A model generated the notes under the pieces. That model saw only the letters and a list, made by a program, of their open reading frames with translations. It searched no databases and was not told the DNA's origin. Below are positions 1-7,084 of a stretch of DNA of 43,885 bases, piece by piece; the first letter of the stretch is position 1, and each line of letters starts with the position of its first letter. This DNA comes from Streptomyces sp. ST2-7A (GTDB lineage: Bacteria; Actinomycetota; Actinomycetes; Streptomycetales; Streptomycetaceae). A program made the position numbers and the translations under genes. Location of the stretch: contig NZ_JAJUWS010000054.1 of assembly GCF_021390475.1 (NCBI RefSeq), positions 1 through 43,885 on the forward strand, given 5' to 3'.

Positions 1-20
1 GCCGGTCGGCGCCGACCGGC
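1..20. repeat. perfect 20-bp palindrome at window edge
   Basis: The first ten bases are the exact reverse complement of the next ten. The element lies downstream of the minus-strand divIVA gene. It may be part of a terminator or of the end of a neighbouring gene outside the window. It is cut by the window edge, so its full size is unknown. Confidence 0.6.
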
Positions 21-28
21 CACCGACA

Positions 29-76
29 GGTCGAGGGGCCGGTCGAGGGGCCGGTCGGGCGGCCGGTCGGGCGGCT
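29..76. repeat. four tandem copies of a 12-bp unit
   Basis: Two identical copies of GGTCGAGGGGCC (29-40 and 41-52) are followed by GGTCGGGCGGCC (53-64) and GGTCGGGCGGCT (65-76). The period is exactly 12 bp. No gene is apparent here. The repeat lies about 180 bp beyond the divIVA stop codon. A slippage-generated minisatellite is the simplest reading. Confidence 0.75.
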
Positions 77-148
77 CGTCACCGATCCCGTCCGGGGGGT
101 GGCGCCACCCCCCCGCCCGCCCGGGGCCCCCCCGGCCGGACGAGGGCG

Positions 149-162
149 CCCCCCCCCCCCCC
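149..162. repeat. 14-base C homopolymer
   Basis: A run of 14 C lies in the non-coding stretch downstream of divIVA. No function is visible. The length of such a run is often uncertain in sequencing. Confidence 0.8.
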
Positions 163-256
163 GCCGGTACGGACTTTCGTCGGCCGACCCCGTCGATCCG
201 GTCGGCCCCGACTCCTCGGATCACCCGGCCGGTGCCCGGGCGTCACGGAGGTCGGC

Positions 257-1474
257 TCAGTTGTCGTCCTCGTCGATGAGGAAGCCCCTCATCGGCGACG
301 GGGTCTGCTGCATGGGCTGGGGGCCCTGCGGACGCACCGGCGCCATCGGCTGGGTCATCGTCGGGGACATCTGCTGCTGCCCACCGTAGTTCGGCTGGGA
401 ACCCGGACCACCCGGGCCGGACCCCATCGAGGGGGGTCCGCCCATGGACTGGTGTCCACCCATGCCGCCGGGGGCACCCGCCGAGGCCATGGAGGGCGAC
501 GGCGAGGCGGGAAGCGACGGCGCGGAGGGCGTGCGCGGCGGGGCGAGCGAGTCGTCGGACTGGCTCTCCAGTTGGCGCAGCTGGCTCTCCAGGTAGGACT
601 TCAGACGGGTGCGGTACTCGCGCTCGAAGCCCCGGAGGTCCTCGACCTTGCGCTCGAGGGTGGCGCGGGCGGACTCCAGGGAGCCCATCGCGACACGGTG
701 CTTCTCCTGCGCGTCCCGTTCCAGGGCGTCGGCCTTGGAACGCGCGTCGCGCTCCAGACCCTCGGCGCGGCTGCGGGCCTCACCGACGATCTTGTTGGCC
801 TCGGACCGGGCCTCGGCGATCGCCTGGTCGGCGGTCTGCTGGGCCAGCGAGAGCACCCGGGCGGCGCTGTCGTTGCCACCGCCCATCTGCTGGGGCATGT
901 GCCCGCCGGGACCGCCCATGGGACCGCCCATCGGACCACCGGGGTGACCCTGCTGACCGGGATGACCCATCGGACCACCGGGATGTCCCTGCTGACCGGG
1001 GTGACCCTGCTGACCCATGGGGCCGCCGCCGGGAAGGGCCGGGAGCTGCGGGGGACCGCCCATCGGACCACCGGGATGTCCCTGCTGACCGGGGTGTCCC
1101 TGCTGACCCATCGGGCCACCGGGGCCGCCCTGTCCGCCGGGGTGACCCTGCTGACCGGGATGTCCCTGCTGACCGGGGTGACCCTGCTGGCCCGGGTGTC
1201 CCTGCTGACCCATCGGGCCACCGGGGCCCGATATGGCCGGCGGGCCACCGGGGCGCTCCTGCTGTTCGGGCTTGCGCATGTTCTGCTGGTTCTGCGCCGC
1301 GGCACGGGTGGCGGCGGCGAGCTTGGCGCGCAGATCCTCGTTCTCGCGGAGCAAGCGGGTCAGTTCGCCCTCGACCTCGTCGAGGAAGGCATCGACCTCG
1401 TCCTCGTCGTAGCCTTCTCGAAGTCGGACGGTCGTGAACTGTTTGTTCCGCACGTCCTCGGGGGTCAGCGGCAT
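257..1474 (-). CDS. divIVA: DivIVA/Wag31 polar-growth and cell-shape scaffold
   Basis: 405-residue cytoplasmic scaffold that marks hyphal tips and recruits the apical cell-wall machinery in Streptomyces. Residues 1-55 are the conserved DivIVA membrane-binding and coiled-coil start (MPLTPEDVRNKQF, GYDEDEVDAFLDEVE). Residues 80-200 are a Gly/Pro/Gln/His/Met insert with nine copies of QQGHPG. Residues 203-305 are a second long coiled coil rich in Ala, Arg and Glu. The tail is Pro/Ser/Gly/Met-rich and ends in acidic residues. The long insert is the Streptomyces type; Bacillus DivIVA lacks it. The ATG is preceded by GAGGTG at good spacing. It is the last gene of the dcw cluster, 49 bp after yggT. 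Identity is certain; the exact repeat number is strain-specific and prone to slippage. Confidence 0.97.
   Translation of the reverse strand: MPLTPEDVRNKQFTTVRLREGYDEDEVDAFLDEVEGELTRLLRENEDLRAKLAAATRAAAQNQQNMRKPEQQERPGGPPAISGPGGPMGQQGHPGQQGHPGQQGHPGQQGHPGGQGGPGGPMGQQGHPGQQGHPGGPMGGPPQLPALPGGGPMGQQGHPGQQGHPGGPMGHPGQQGHPGGPMGGPMGGPGGHMPQQMGGGNDSAARVLSLAQQTADQAIAEARSEANKIVGEARSRAEGLERDARSKADALERDAQEKHRVAMGSLESARATLERKVEDLRGFEREYRTRLKSYLESQLRQLESQSDDSLAPPRTPSAPSLPASPSPSMASAGAPGGMGGHQSMGGPPSMGSGPGGPGSQPNYGGQQQMSPTMTQPMAPVRPQGPQPMQQTPSPMRGFLIDEDDN
935..1213 (-). repeat. coding tandem repeat for QQGHPG in divIVA
   Basis: About 280 bp of imperfect 15-18-bp units coding for QQGHPG and GGPMG blocks (DivIVA residues 88-180). 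The DNA repeats are nearly identical, so copy number could change by slippage or be collapsed in assembly. The reading frame stays open throughout. Confidence 0.85.
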
Positions 1475-1523
1475 CTCTTCACCTCAACGTAAGTCGGCGG
1501 CACATCGACTGGACCGTACTCGT

Positions 1524-1808
1524 TCACAGCTGGGCCACGACGTTGATCGCAACGTAAACGATGATCATCAGTACGAAGAAGGACAGATCAAGCGCCACAC
1601 CCCCGAAGCGCAGCGGCGGGATGACCTTCCGCAGCGCCTTCAGTGGCGGATCGGTGACAGTGTAGGCGGCCTCCAGGGCCACGACCATCGCCCTGCCCGG
1701 CTGCCAGGACCGGGCGAACATGAAGACGTAGTCCATCACCAACCGGAAGAGCAACAGCCCCAACAGGCAGTACAAGGCAATCAAGACCACCTGCTGCACG
1801 ATGCCCAT
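1524..1808 (-). CDS. YggT family membrane protein
   Basis: 94-residue integral membrane protein with two hydrophobic segments (about residues 4-25 and 68-92) joined by a polar stretch containing the family-typical TDPPLKALRKVIPPLRFGG. YggT proteins sit next to sepF and divIVA in many Gram-positive genomes, but their biochemical role is not established. The gene lies between sepF (72 bp upstream) and divIVA, so it is probably in the same transcription unit and acts at the division or polar membrane. The length matches the single-YggT-domain form. The family call is firm; the function is unknown. Confidence 0.92.
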   Translation of the reverse strand: MGIVQQVVLIALYCLLGLLLFRLVMDYVFMFARSWQPGRAMVVALEAAYTVTDPPLKALRKVIPPLRFGGVALDLSFFVLMIIVYVAINVVAQL

Positions 1809-1880
1809 CCTGGCTGACCCTCTCCCCTGTGTCCCGACCGTCCCTCACGACCGGTGCCCTCTTCCGGTGTCCTCACAACA

Positions 1881-2549
1881 TCAGCTTTGGTTGAAGAACC
1901 CGCCCTCGGCGATACGGGCCTTGTCCTCCGCCGTTACATCGACGTTAGCAGGAGACAGAAGGAAGACCTTCTGCGTCACCCGCTCGATGCTCCCATGGAG
2001 ACCGAAGACGAGGCCAGCCGCGAAGTCGACAAGTCGCTTCGCATCACCGTCGTCCATCTCGGTCAGATTCATGATCACCGGCGTACCCTCACGGAAGTGT
2101 TCCCCGATGGTACGGGCCTCGTTGTAGGTTCGGGGGTGGAGAGTGGTGATCCGGTAGGGCTCCCGCTCGGACACGACCTTGGGCATGATCACCGGTGCGC
2201 TCTTCTCCAGGCTGGGACGGTCGGATGTGATGGAAGACACGGGTGCGATGCGCGGCGGACGGCGACTCTCCACCACCACGGCCGCCGGGACCGGCTCCGG
2301 CTCCCGGGGGGCGGGGGGCTGCGTGATCACCGGCTCGTCGGCCGGCTCGGGAAAGCGGTCCCGCAGCGACTCCCGGGCGTGGTCTCGCGGCACCGGTACC
2401 GGCTCGGGGTCGTGGTCCCGCTGCCTGCGACCGCGCTCCGGCTCGGACTCGGGCTCGAAATCGTCATCGGGGCCGTACCCCTGGCGGTCGTATCCATCGT
2501 CCTCCACGAGGCCGAGATAGACCGCCATCTTGCGCATCGCGCCAGCCAT
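1881..2549 (-). CDS. sepF: SepF cell division protein
   Basis: 222-residue FtsZ-membrane tether that stands in for the missing FtsA. The N-terminus MAGAMRKMAVYLGLVEDD is the usual amphipathic membrane-binding start. It is followed by an acidic and Arg/Pro-rich linker (about residues 20-125) and the conserved SepF core (about 130-215: ITTLHPRTYNEARTIGEHFREG, VIMNLTEMDD, RLVDFAAGLVFGL). I chose the ATG at 2549 because it gives the conserved N-terminus and has GGAGG nine bases upstream; an in-frame ATG 19 codons earlier adds unconserved sequence. It is downstream of yggS and upstream of yggT, the classic Gram-positive order. Confidence 0.95.
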   Translation of the reverse strand: MAGAMRKMAVYLGLVEDDGYDRQGYGPDDDFEPESEPERGRRQRDHDPEPVPVPRDHARESLRDRFPEPADEPVITQPPAPREPEPVPAAVVVESRRPPRIAPVSSITSDRPSLEKSAPVIMPKVVSEREPYRITTLHPRTYNEARTIGEHFREGTPVIMNLTEMDDGDAKRLVDFAAGLVFGLHGSIERVTQKVFLLSPANVDVTAEDKARIAEGGFFNQS

Positions 2550-2669
2550 CGACTGCGTCCTCCGCTCAGTGATGGACCGGCTCCGACTCTCGGGGCCGTT
2601 CCACATACTCCGCCCGCTTGTCCGGGTATGACCATATTTTCGGCCGTGGCCCGACTTTGTTTGGCGACG

Positions 2670-3521
2670 TTACCGGAGGGTCCGTCGCACTCCGAGCACC
2701 GCGCTTCCGACACGGATGTGTGTCGCTCCGGCGGCGATCGCCTCCTCGAGATCCCCGCTCATACCCGCCGAGACCATGGTGGCAGTCGGGCGCGTCGCAC
2801 GCAGGTCCCTCGAGATTTCCGCCAACCGTTCGAAGGCGGCGGCCGGCCGCCCCGCGTACGCCCCTCGCAGCGGCGCCACCGCCATCACACCGGCGAGCCG
2901 CAGGCCGGAGGCGTCGTCGAGGGCTTCGGCGAGCTCCGGGACCCGCTCCGGCGCGACTCCGCCGCGGTCACCGCCCGCGGCCACCGGGTCGGAGAGATCA
3001 CTCGCGCCGTCCCGGTCGAGTGCGACCTGGATCAGGCAGTCCAACGGCTGCGGCCGTCCCGAGGAGGTCACCGCCGCGTCCAGGGCGCGAACCAGGCGCG
3101 GTCGGTCCACCGCGTGCACGACATCGGCCCATCCGGCGACCGTCCGGGCCTTGTTCGTCTGCACCTGGCCGACGAAATGACGGCGCAGCGGCAGCGGCGG
3201 TTCCCCACCGTCTTCCACCGGGATCTTCCCCACCGCCTCCCGCACACGGTTCTCGGCGATGTCGCGGACCCCCAGCCCGGCCAGGAGACGCACGTCCTCG
3301 GCCGGGTGGGTCTTGGTCACCACGATCAGGGTCACCTCCCGGCGCGCGCGACCGGCGGAGGCGCACGCCCGCGCCACGCGCTCCTCCACCCGGGCGAGCG
3401 CGTCCGCGAGTTCACGCTCCCGGTGCGCGCTGCCGTGCGTGCCGCCTTCCACCTTCGGGGATCGCGCCGGATGTCCACCGGCGTCATCCCCGGTCCGGCG
3501 CCCCACGTTTCCGTCCCCCAT
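2670..3521 (-). CDS. yggS: YggS/PLPBP family pyridoxal-phosphate homeostasis protein
   Basis: 283-residue cytoplasmic protein of the alanine-racemase-like barrel fold that binds pyridoxal 5'-phosphate without known enzymatic turnover and helps balance vitamin B6 pools. The PLP-binding lysine is Lys70 in VTKTHPAEDV. Other family landmarks are the IAENRVREA and HFVGQVQTNKA stretches and the C-terminal SAGMSGDLEEAIAAGATHIRVGSAVLG. The first 35 residues are an extra polar N-terminal extension relative to typical 230-250 residue members, so the true start may be internal. It sits between pgeF and sepF as in other actinobacterial dcw clusters. Confidence 0.93.
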   Translation of the reverse strand: MGDGNVGRRTGDDAGGHPARSPKVEGGTHGSAHRERELADALARVEERVARACASAGRARREVTLIVVTKTHPAEDVRLLAGLGVRDIAENRVREAVGKIPVEDGGEPPLPLRRHFVGQVQTNKARTVAGWADVVHAVDRPRLVRALDAAVTSSGRPQPLDCLIQVALDRDGASDLSDPVAAGGDRGGVAPERVPELAEALDDASGLRLAGVMAVAPLRGAYAGRPAAAFERLAEISRDLRATRPTATMVSAGMSGDLEEAIAAGATHIRVGSAVLGVRRTLR

Positions 3522-3593
3522 GCGTTCCGCCCTGTACTCGACCCTCTGTCCGACCTGTTCGACCCGCTCGACCCCGCGTTCCGGCCCCGGACC

Positions 3594-4487
3594 TCATCGG
3601 CGACCGACCGTGCCGCCGACGGCCCCCGGGGGGCAGCGGACGAAAGAGGCCAATCTGCCGGTGACGCCCTCGCGCCGGTAGGAGAAGTGGTCGACCGATT
3701 CCAGGGTGCACACCGACGAGAGCCGCACGTCGCGCACCCCCAGGTCGAGGAGTTGCCGACGGACCCCGCCGGGGATGTCGATGGCAGGGGTGTCCGCGGC
3801 GGTGACCGTCCCGCACCCCGGCACGGCCCGCTCGGCGTCGGCGCGCATCGCGGCCGGCACCTCGTAACAACGGCCGCACACCGCCGGTCCGGTACGGGCC
3901 ACCAGCCGGGTCGGGTCGGCCCCCAGCTCCACCATGGCGGCCACGGTGGCCGGGACGACACCGGCGATCAGCCCCGGTCGCCCGGCGTGAGCGGCCCCCG
4001 CGACCCCGGTGACGGGGTCGAAGAGCAGCACCGGCACGCAGTCGGCGGTCAGCACGGCCAACACCGCACCGGGACGCGCGGTCACCACCCCGTCCACCTC
4101 CGGCGGGGGTCCGGACCACGGACCGTCGGAGACCGCGACCCGGGCGCCGTGCACCTGGTGCATCCAGACCGGCGTGTCGGGGGCGATGCCCAGGTCGGCG
4201 GCGGCCCGGGCGCGGTTGCGCGCCGCGGGGCCGGGCCCCTGGCCGGGGACCGGCGACATCGTGAAACCGAAGGGGTCGGAGCCCTCGGTCCCCCCGGGGG
4301 GACCGGTCTCCGTCGAAGGGCCGATGTCCGTCGGGAGGTCGGGCCTCCCGACACCCCTCGGACCGGGGCCGATCCGACGTGCCGCGCCGGTGACACCCCA
4401 CCGATCGGTGAAGGCCGTGTTCTCCCGCCACGCCCCGTCGGACCTCCGCGCGCCGGGCGCGCCGAGATCCGGGGCGGTCCCGCTCAT
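3594..4487 (-). CDS. pgeF: PgeF/YfiH (DUF152) polyphenol-oxidase-fold protein
   Basis: 297-residue member of the DUF152/laccase-domain family. The E. coli homologue is a peptidoglycan editing factor that removes mis-incorporated L-Ser from UDP-MurNAc peptides; others act as purine nucleoside phosphorylases. Metal-site residues are visible: His113 (QVHG), Cys150 (TADC) and His167 (AGAAHAGRPG), plus the GPAVCGRCYEVP block. The N-terminal part is unusual. Between AFTDRWGVTG (about residues 25-34) and DPFGFT (about 71) there is a roughly 35-residue Pro/Gly-rich insertion, and the usual family motif with SLNLG and GDD is eroded. The gene follows ftsZ by 49 bp. No strong ribosome-binding site precedes the ATG, so the start is less sure than the family. 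Confidence 0.9.
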   Translation of the reverse strand: MSGTAPDLGAPGARRSDGAWRENTAFTDRWGVTGAARRIGPGPRGVGRPDLPTDIGPSTETGPPGGTEGSDPFGFTMSPVPGQGPGPAARNRARAAADLGIAPDTPVWMHQVHGARVAVSDGPWSGPPPEVDGVVTARPGAVLAVLTADCVPVLLFDPVTGVAGAAHAGRPGLIAGVVPATVAAMVELGADPTRLVARTGPAVCGRCYEVPAAMRADAERAVPGCGTVTAADTPAIDIPGGVRRQLLDLGVRDVRLSSVCTLESVDHFSYRREGVTGRLASFVRCPPGAVGGTVGRR

Positions 4488-4536
4488 CGCGTCCGACCCC
4501 CCGGGGCCGAACGCGCGACGGGCGTGTTCCCGGTCC

Positions 4537-5760
4537 TCACTTCAGGAAGTCCGGTACGTCCAGCTCCTCCGCCGGACCGCCGTCGTAGGGGCGGGCGGAG
4601 GGCACCTGACGGTGGCCGGGGAACGGGTCGTCCGACGGGTCGTCGGCGAGCGGCTCGGGTGCCCTCTCCTCCTCGCGGACCGGCAGCGCGCCGACCCCGA
4701 AGGACGGGCGCTCGGGCTCGGGCTCGGGGGCGCGCTCCGGAGCGGCGGGCGCCGGGGACTCCTCCCGACCGCTGTAGGAACCCAGCACCTTGTCCCGGCT
4801 GCGGGAGGGCGGCTGGCCGCCGTCGAAGCCGGCCGCGATGACCGTGACCCGCACCTCGTCGCCGAGGGCGTCGTCGATGACCGCGCCGAAGATGATGTTC
4901 GCCTCGGGGTGCGCGGCCTCGCTGACCAACTGGGCGGCCTCGTTGATCTCGAAGAGACCGAGATCGGAACCACCGGAGATGGAGAGCAGCACGCCGCGGG
5001 CACCGTCGATGGATGCCTCCAGCAGCGGTGAGGAGATGGCCATCTCGGCCGCCGCCACCGCGCGGTCGTCGCCGCGCGCCGAACCGATCCCCATCAGTGC
5101 CGAACCGGCCTCCGACATCACCGACTTGACGTCGGCGAAGTCGAGGTTGATCAGACCGGGGGTGGTGATCAGGTCGGTGATGCCCTGGACGCCGGAGAGC
5201 AGCACCTGGTCGGCGGACTTGAAGGCGTCCAGCACGCTGACCTGACGGTCCGAGATGGACAGCAGCCGGTCGTTGGGGATGACGATGAGGGTGTCGACCT
5301 CGTCGCGGAGCTGGGCGATGCCGTCCTCCGCCTGGTTGGCGCGCCGGCGTCCCTCGAAGGTGAAGGGACGGGTGACGACCCCGATGGTGAGGGCGCCCAG
5401 GGAGCGCGCGATGTTCGCGACCACGGGGGCGCCGCCGGTACCGGTGCCGCCGCCCTCGCCCGCCGTCACGAAGACCATGTCGGCCCCCTTGAGGACCTCC
5501 TCGATCTCCTCGCGGTGGTCCTCGGCGGCCTTGCGGCCCACATCGGGGTCGGCACCCGCGCCGAGACCACGGGTGAGTTCGCGACCGACATCGAGTTTGA
5601 CGTCGGCGTCGCTCATCAGGAGGGCCTGCGCATCGGTGTTGATCGCGATGAACTCGACGCCCTTGAGACCGACCTCGATCATCCGATTGATGGCGTTGAC
5701 GCCACCGCCGCCGATGCCGACGACCTTGATGACTGCGAGGTAGTTCTGCGGTGCTGCCAC
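4537..5760 (-). CDS. ftsZ: FtsZ tubulin-like division GTPase
   Basis: 407-residue GTPase that polymerises into the Z-ring or, in Streptomyces, the ladders of sporulation septa. It shows GIGGGGVNAI (16-24), the tubulin signature GGGTGTG (103-109), the T7 synergy loop NLDFADV (205-211), a variable acidic Pro/Glu linker (about 325-395) and the C-terminal partner-binding peptide ending DVPDFLK. The start is GTG, with GAGAGG eight bases upstream. The 312-bp upstream gap carries promoter-like sequence, so ftsZ probably has its own promoters besides any read-through from ftsQ. Identity is certain. Confidence 0.99.
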   Translation of the reverse strand: MAAPQNYLAVIKVVGIGGGGVNAINRMIEVGLKGVEFIAINTDAQALLMSDADVKLDVGRELTRGLGAGADPDVGRKAAEDHREEIEEVLKGADMVFVTAGEGGGTGTGGAPVVANIARSLGALTIGVVTRPFTFEGRRRANQAEDGIAQLRDEVDTLIVIPNDRLLSISDRQVSVLDAFKSADQVLLSGVQGITDLITTPGLINLDFADVKSVMSEAGSALMGIGSARGDDRAVAAAEMAISSPLLEASIDGARGVLLSISGGSDLGLFEINEAAQLVSEAAHPEANIIFGAVIDDALGDEVRVTVIAAGFDGGQPPSRSRDKVLGSYSGREESPAPAAPERAPEPEPERPSFGVGALPVREEERAPEPLADDPSDDPFPGHRQVPSARPYDGGPAEELDVPDFLK

Positions 5761-6072
5761 GTCGAAGGCCTCTCGCCTCGAGTTACGTGCCGCCGCTCTC
5801 CGGATCCCGTTGAGCGGTGCCTGATGTCGTTGGGACGGTTGGACAGGCCGACCCGGACCCCAACCGTGAAGTTTAGGGTTAACCGTGCTTGTCGTTCCCG
5901 GGATTCCCCTGAACGGACACTAAGTCGCCGGGCACCGGCGGTTCAACGAACACGCCGGACGTCCCGGTTTTCTTTTCACCCTATGTGATCACCCTCCGTG
6001 CTGGTCAAGCCGGGTGTCCGGCCCGTCCGCGACGGTGGGGGCAACGCATCGGTCCCCGACGCCACCCCCGGA
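5761..6072 (-). promoter_or_regulatory. ftsZ upstream regulatory region
   Basis: A 312-bp gap between ftsQ and ftsZ, less GC-rich than its surroundings in the 5860-5990 part. On the minus strand it holds a TAAACT box (5875-5870) about 110 bases before the ftsZ GTG, within GGTTAACCCTAAACTTCA. Further upstream is a TTGACC hexamer near 6008-6003, followed about 19 bases later by TAGGGT. Plus-strand GACAC at 5916-5920 matches the core bound by the sporulation regulator WhiA, which is known to activate ftsZ in Streptomyces. The promoter assignments are inference from sequence. Confidence 0.6.
5870..5875 (-). promoter_or_regulatory. putative ftsZ -10 box (TAAACT)
   Basis: TAAACT on the minus strand fits the TAnnnT pattern of actinobacterial -10 boxes and stands in an AT-rich patch. 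No clear TTGACA-like -35 is placed 17-18 bases upstream, so it would need an activator or a sigma factor with a different -35. The WhiA-like GACAC lies about 40 bases upstream. Confidence 0.45.
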
Positions 6073-6945
6073 TCACCCCTCCTCCCCCTCCTCGGAGGAG
6101 ACCCCGTCGGCGGCCGGTGTGCCGGGAACCGACACGTCGAACCGGTCGGCCCCCGGTGCCGCCGTCATCAACGCGGTGAGCGCCGTCGACTTGGCCCCGG
6201 GGTCCTCCGAACTTCCCCACAGCACCGTTCGACCGTCGGAGAGTTCAAGGGTGATCGAGTCGTACGAGCCTACCCGGATCGCCGCGGTTTCGCCCGCCAC
6301 CGCGTCCGGCAGCGCGGCGGCCACCGCCACCGCCCCGGCACGCAACCCCTCCTCGCCGAAGCGGCGCAGGCTCGCGCCGTCGACGGGTTCCATCTCCAGC
6401 AGCGGAACGCCCGGCAGCGCCTCGGGGACCTCGCCGAACGCGGTTCCCGTGGCGTCGATCTCGGTGAACCCGGCGGTGTCGCGCTCCTGGAGGACGGCCA
6501 CCCGTTCGGTGATCTCGAGCTCCACCCCGTGTGGCCAGGAGGGGGAGACCCTCGCGTCGGCGAGGCGGGGCAGTTCGGCCAACAGGCGATCGCGGATGCC
6601 GGAGGTGTCCAACGAGGCCAGCGGCGCGCCGATCGGCACGGCGGCCACCCGCTCGACCTCCTCCACCGCCAGCTCGCGGGGACCGTCGGTCCACTCGACC
6701 GAAACCCGCTCGATCCGCAACCAGTTCGAGCCGTAAAGGGCCCACAGCGCGAACCCGGTGAGGGCCGGCAGCAGCACGAGGAGGGTGAGGAGCACCACCG
6801 GGCGGCGCAACCCCCGGCGTGGACGCCGGGGACCGTCCCCGGCCGTCCCGGGCGGGGAGCCCGGGACGGCGTGGTCGGCTGCGGAGGGCCGGGGCCCGCG
6901 CCCCGCGTTCCGCGCCGGTCGCGCGGTTCCTGCCGATCCGCCCAT
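6073..6945 (-). CDS. ftsQ: FtsQ divisome protein
   Basis: 290-residue single-pass membrane protein of the FtsQ/FtsL/FtsB divisome core. There is a basic, Pro/Gly-rich cytoplasmic tail (1-48), one transmembrane helix (about 49-71, VVLLTLLVLLPALTGFALWAL), a POTRA domain starting at SNWLRIERVSVEW (about 73-145) and a beta-rich extracytoplasmic domain. The ATG at 6945 is preceded by GGAGCGGGAGC; an upstream in-frame start would run into the 48-bp palindrome. It is the first gene after that palindrome and is followed by the ftsZ regulatory region. Confidence 0.94.
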   Translation of the reverse strand: MGGSAGTARPARNAGRGPRPSAADHAVPGSPPGTAGDGPRRPRRGLRRPVVLLTLLVLLPALTGFALWALYGSNWLRIERVSVEWTDGPRELAVEEVERVAAVPIGAPLASLDTSGIRDRLLAELPRLADARVSPSWPHGVELEITERVAVLQERDTAGFTEIDATGTAFGEVPEALPGVPLLEMEPVDGASLRRFGEEGLRAGAVAVAAALPDAVAGETAAIRVGSYDSITLELSDGRTVLWGSSEDPGAKSTALTALMTAAPGADRFDVSVPGTPAADGVSSEEGEEG

Positions 6946-7026
6946 GCTCCCGCTCCGTTCCTCGGCGACCGCCGGCCGCGTCACACTCCCTGTTCCGGCC
7001 CCTCTCCCCCGCCACCGCTCCCCCGA

Positions 7027-7074
7027 CGGTCCGCTCCGGTGCCCGGCCCGCGGGCCGGGCACCGGAGCGGACCG
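7027..7074. terminator. perfect 48-bp palindrome between murG and ftsQ
   Basis: Bases 7027-7050 are the exact reverse complement of 7051-7074, giving 24-bp arms with no unpaired centre. It starts 10 bp beyond the murG stop codon. The RNA would form a very stable GC hairpin with only the central few bases open. No U-tract follows, as is usual for actinobacterial terminators. It could stop or weaken transcription from murG into ftsQ. Confidence 0.75.
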
Positions 7075-7084
7075 GGGACACGGC

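Noticed and set aside
29..76. CRISPR-like array at the left edge.
   Set aside because: The 12-bp units are directly adjacent with no spacers and there are no cas genes.
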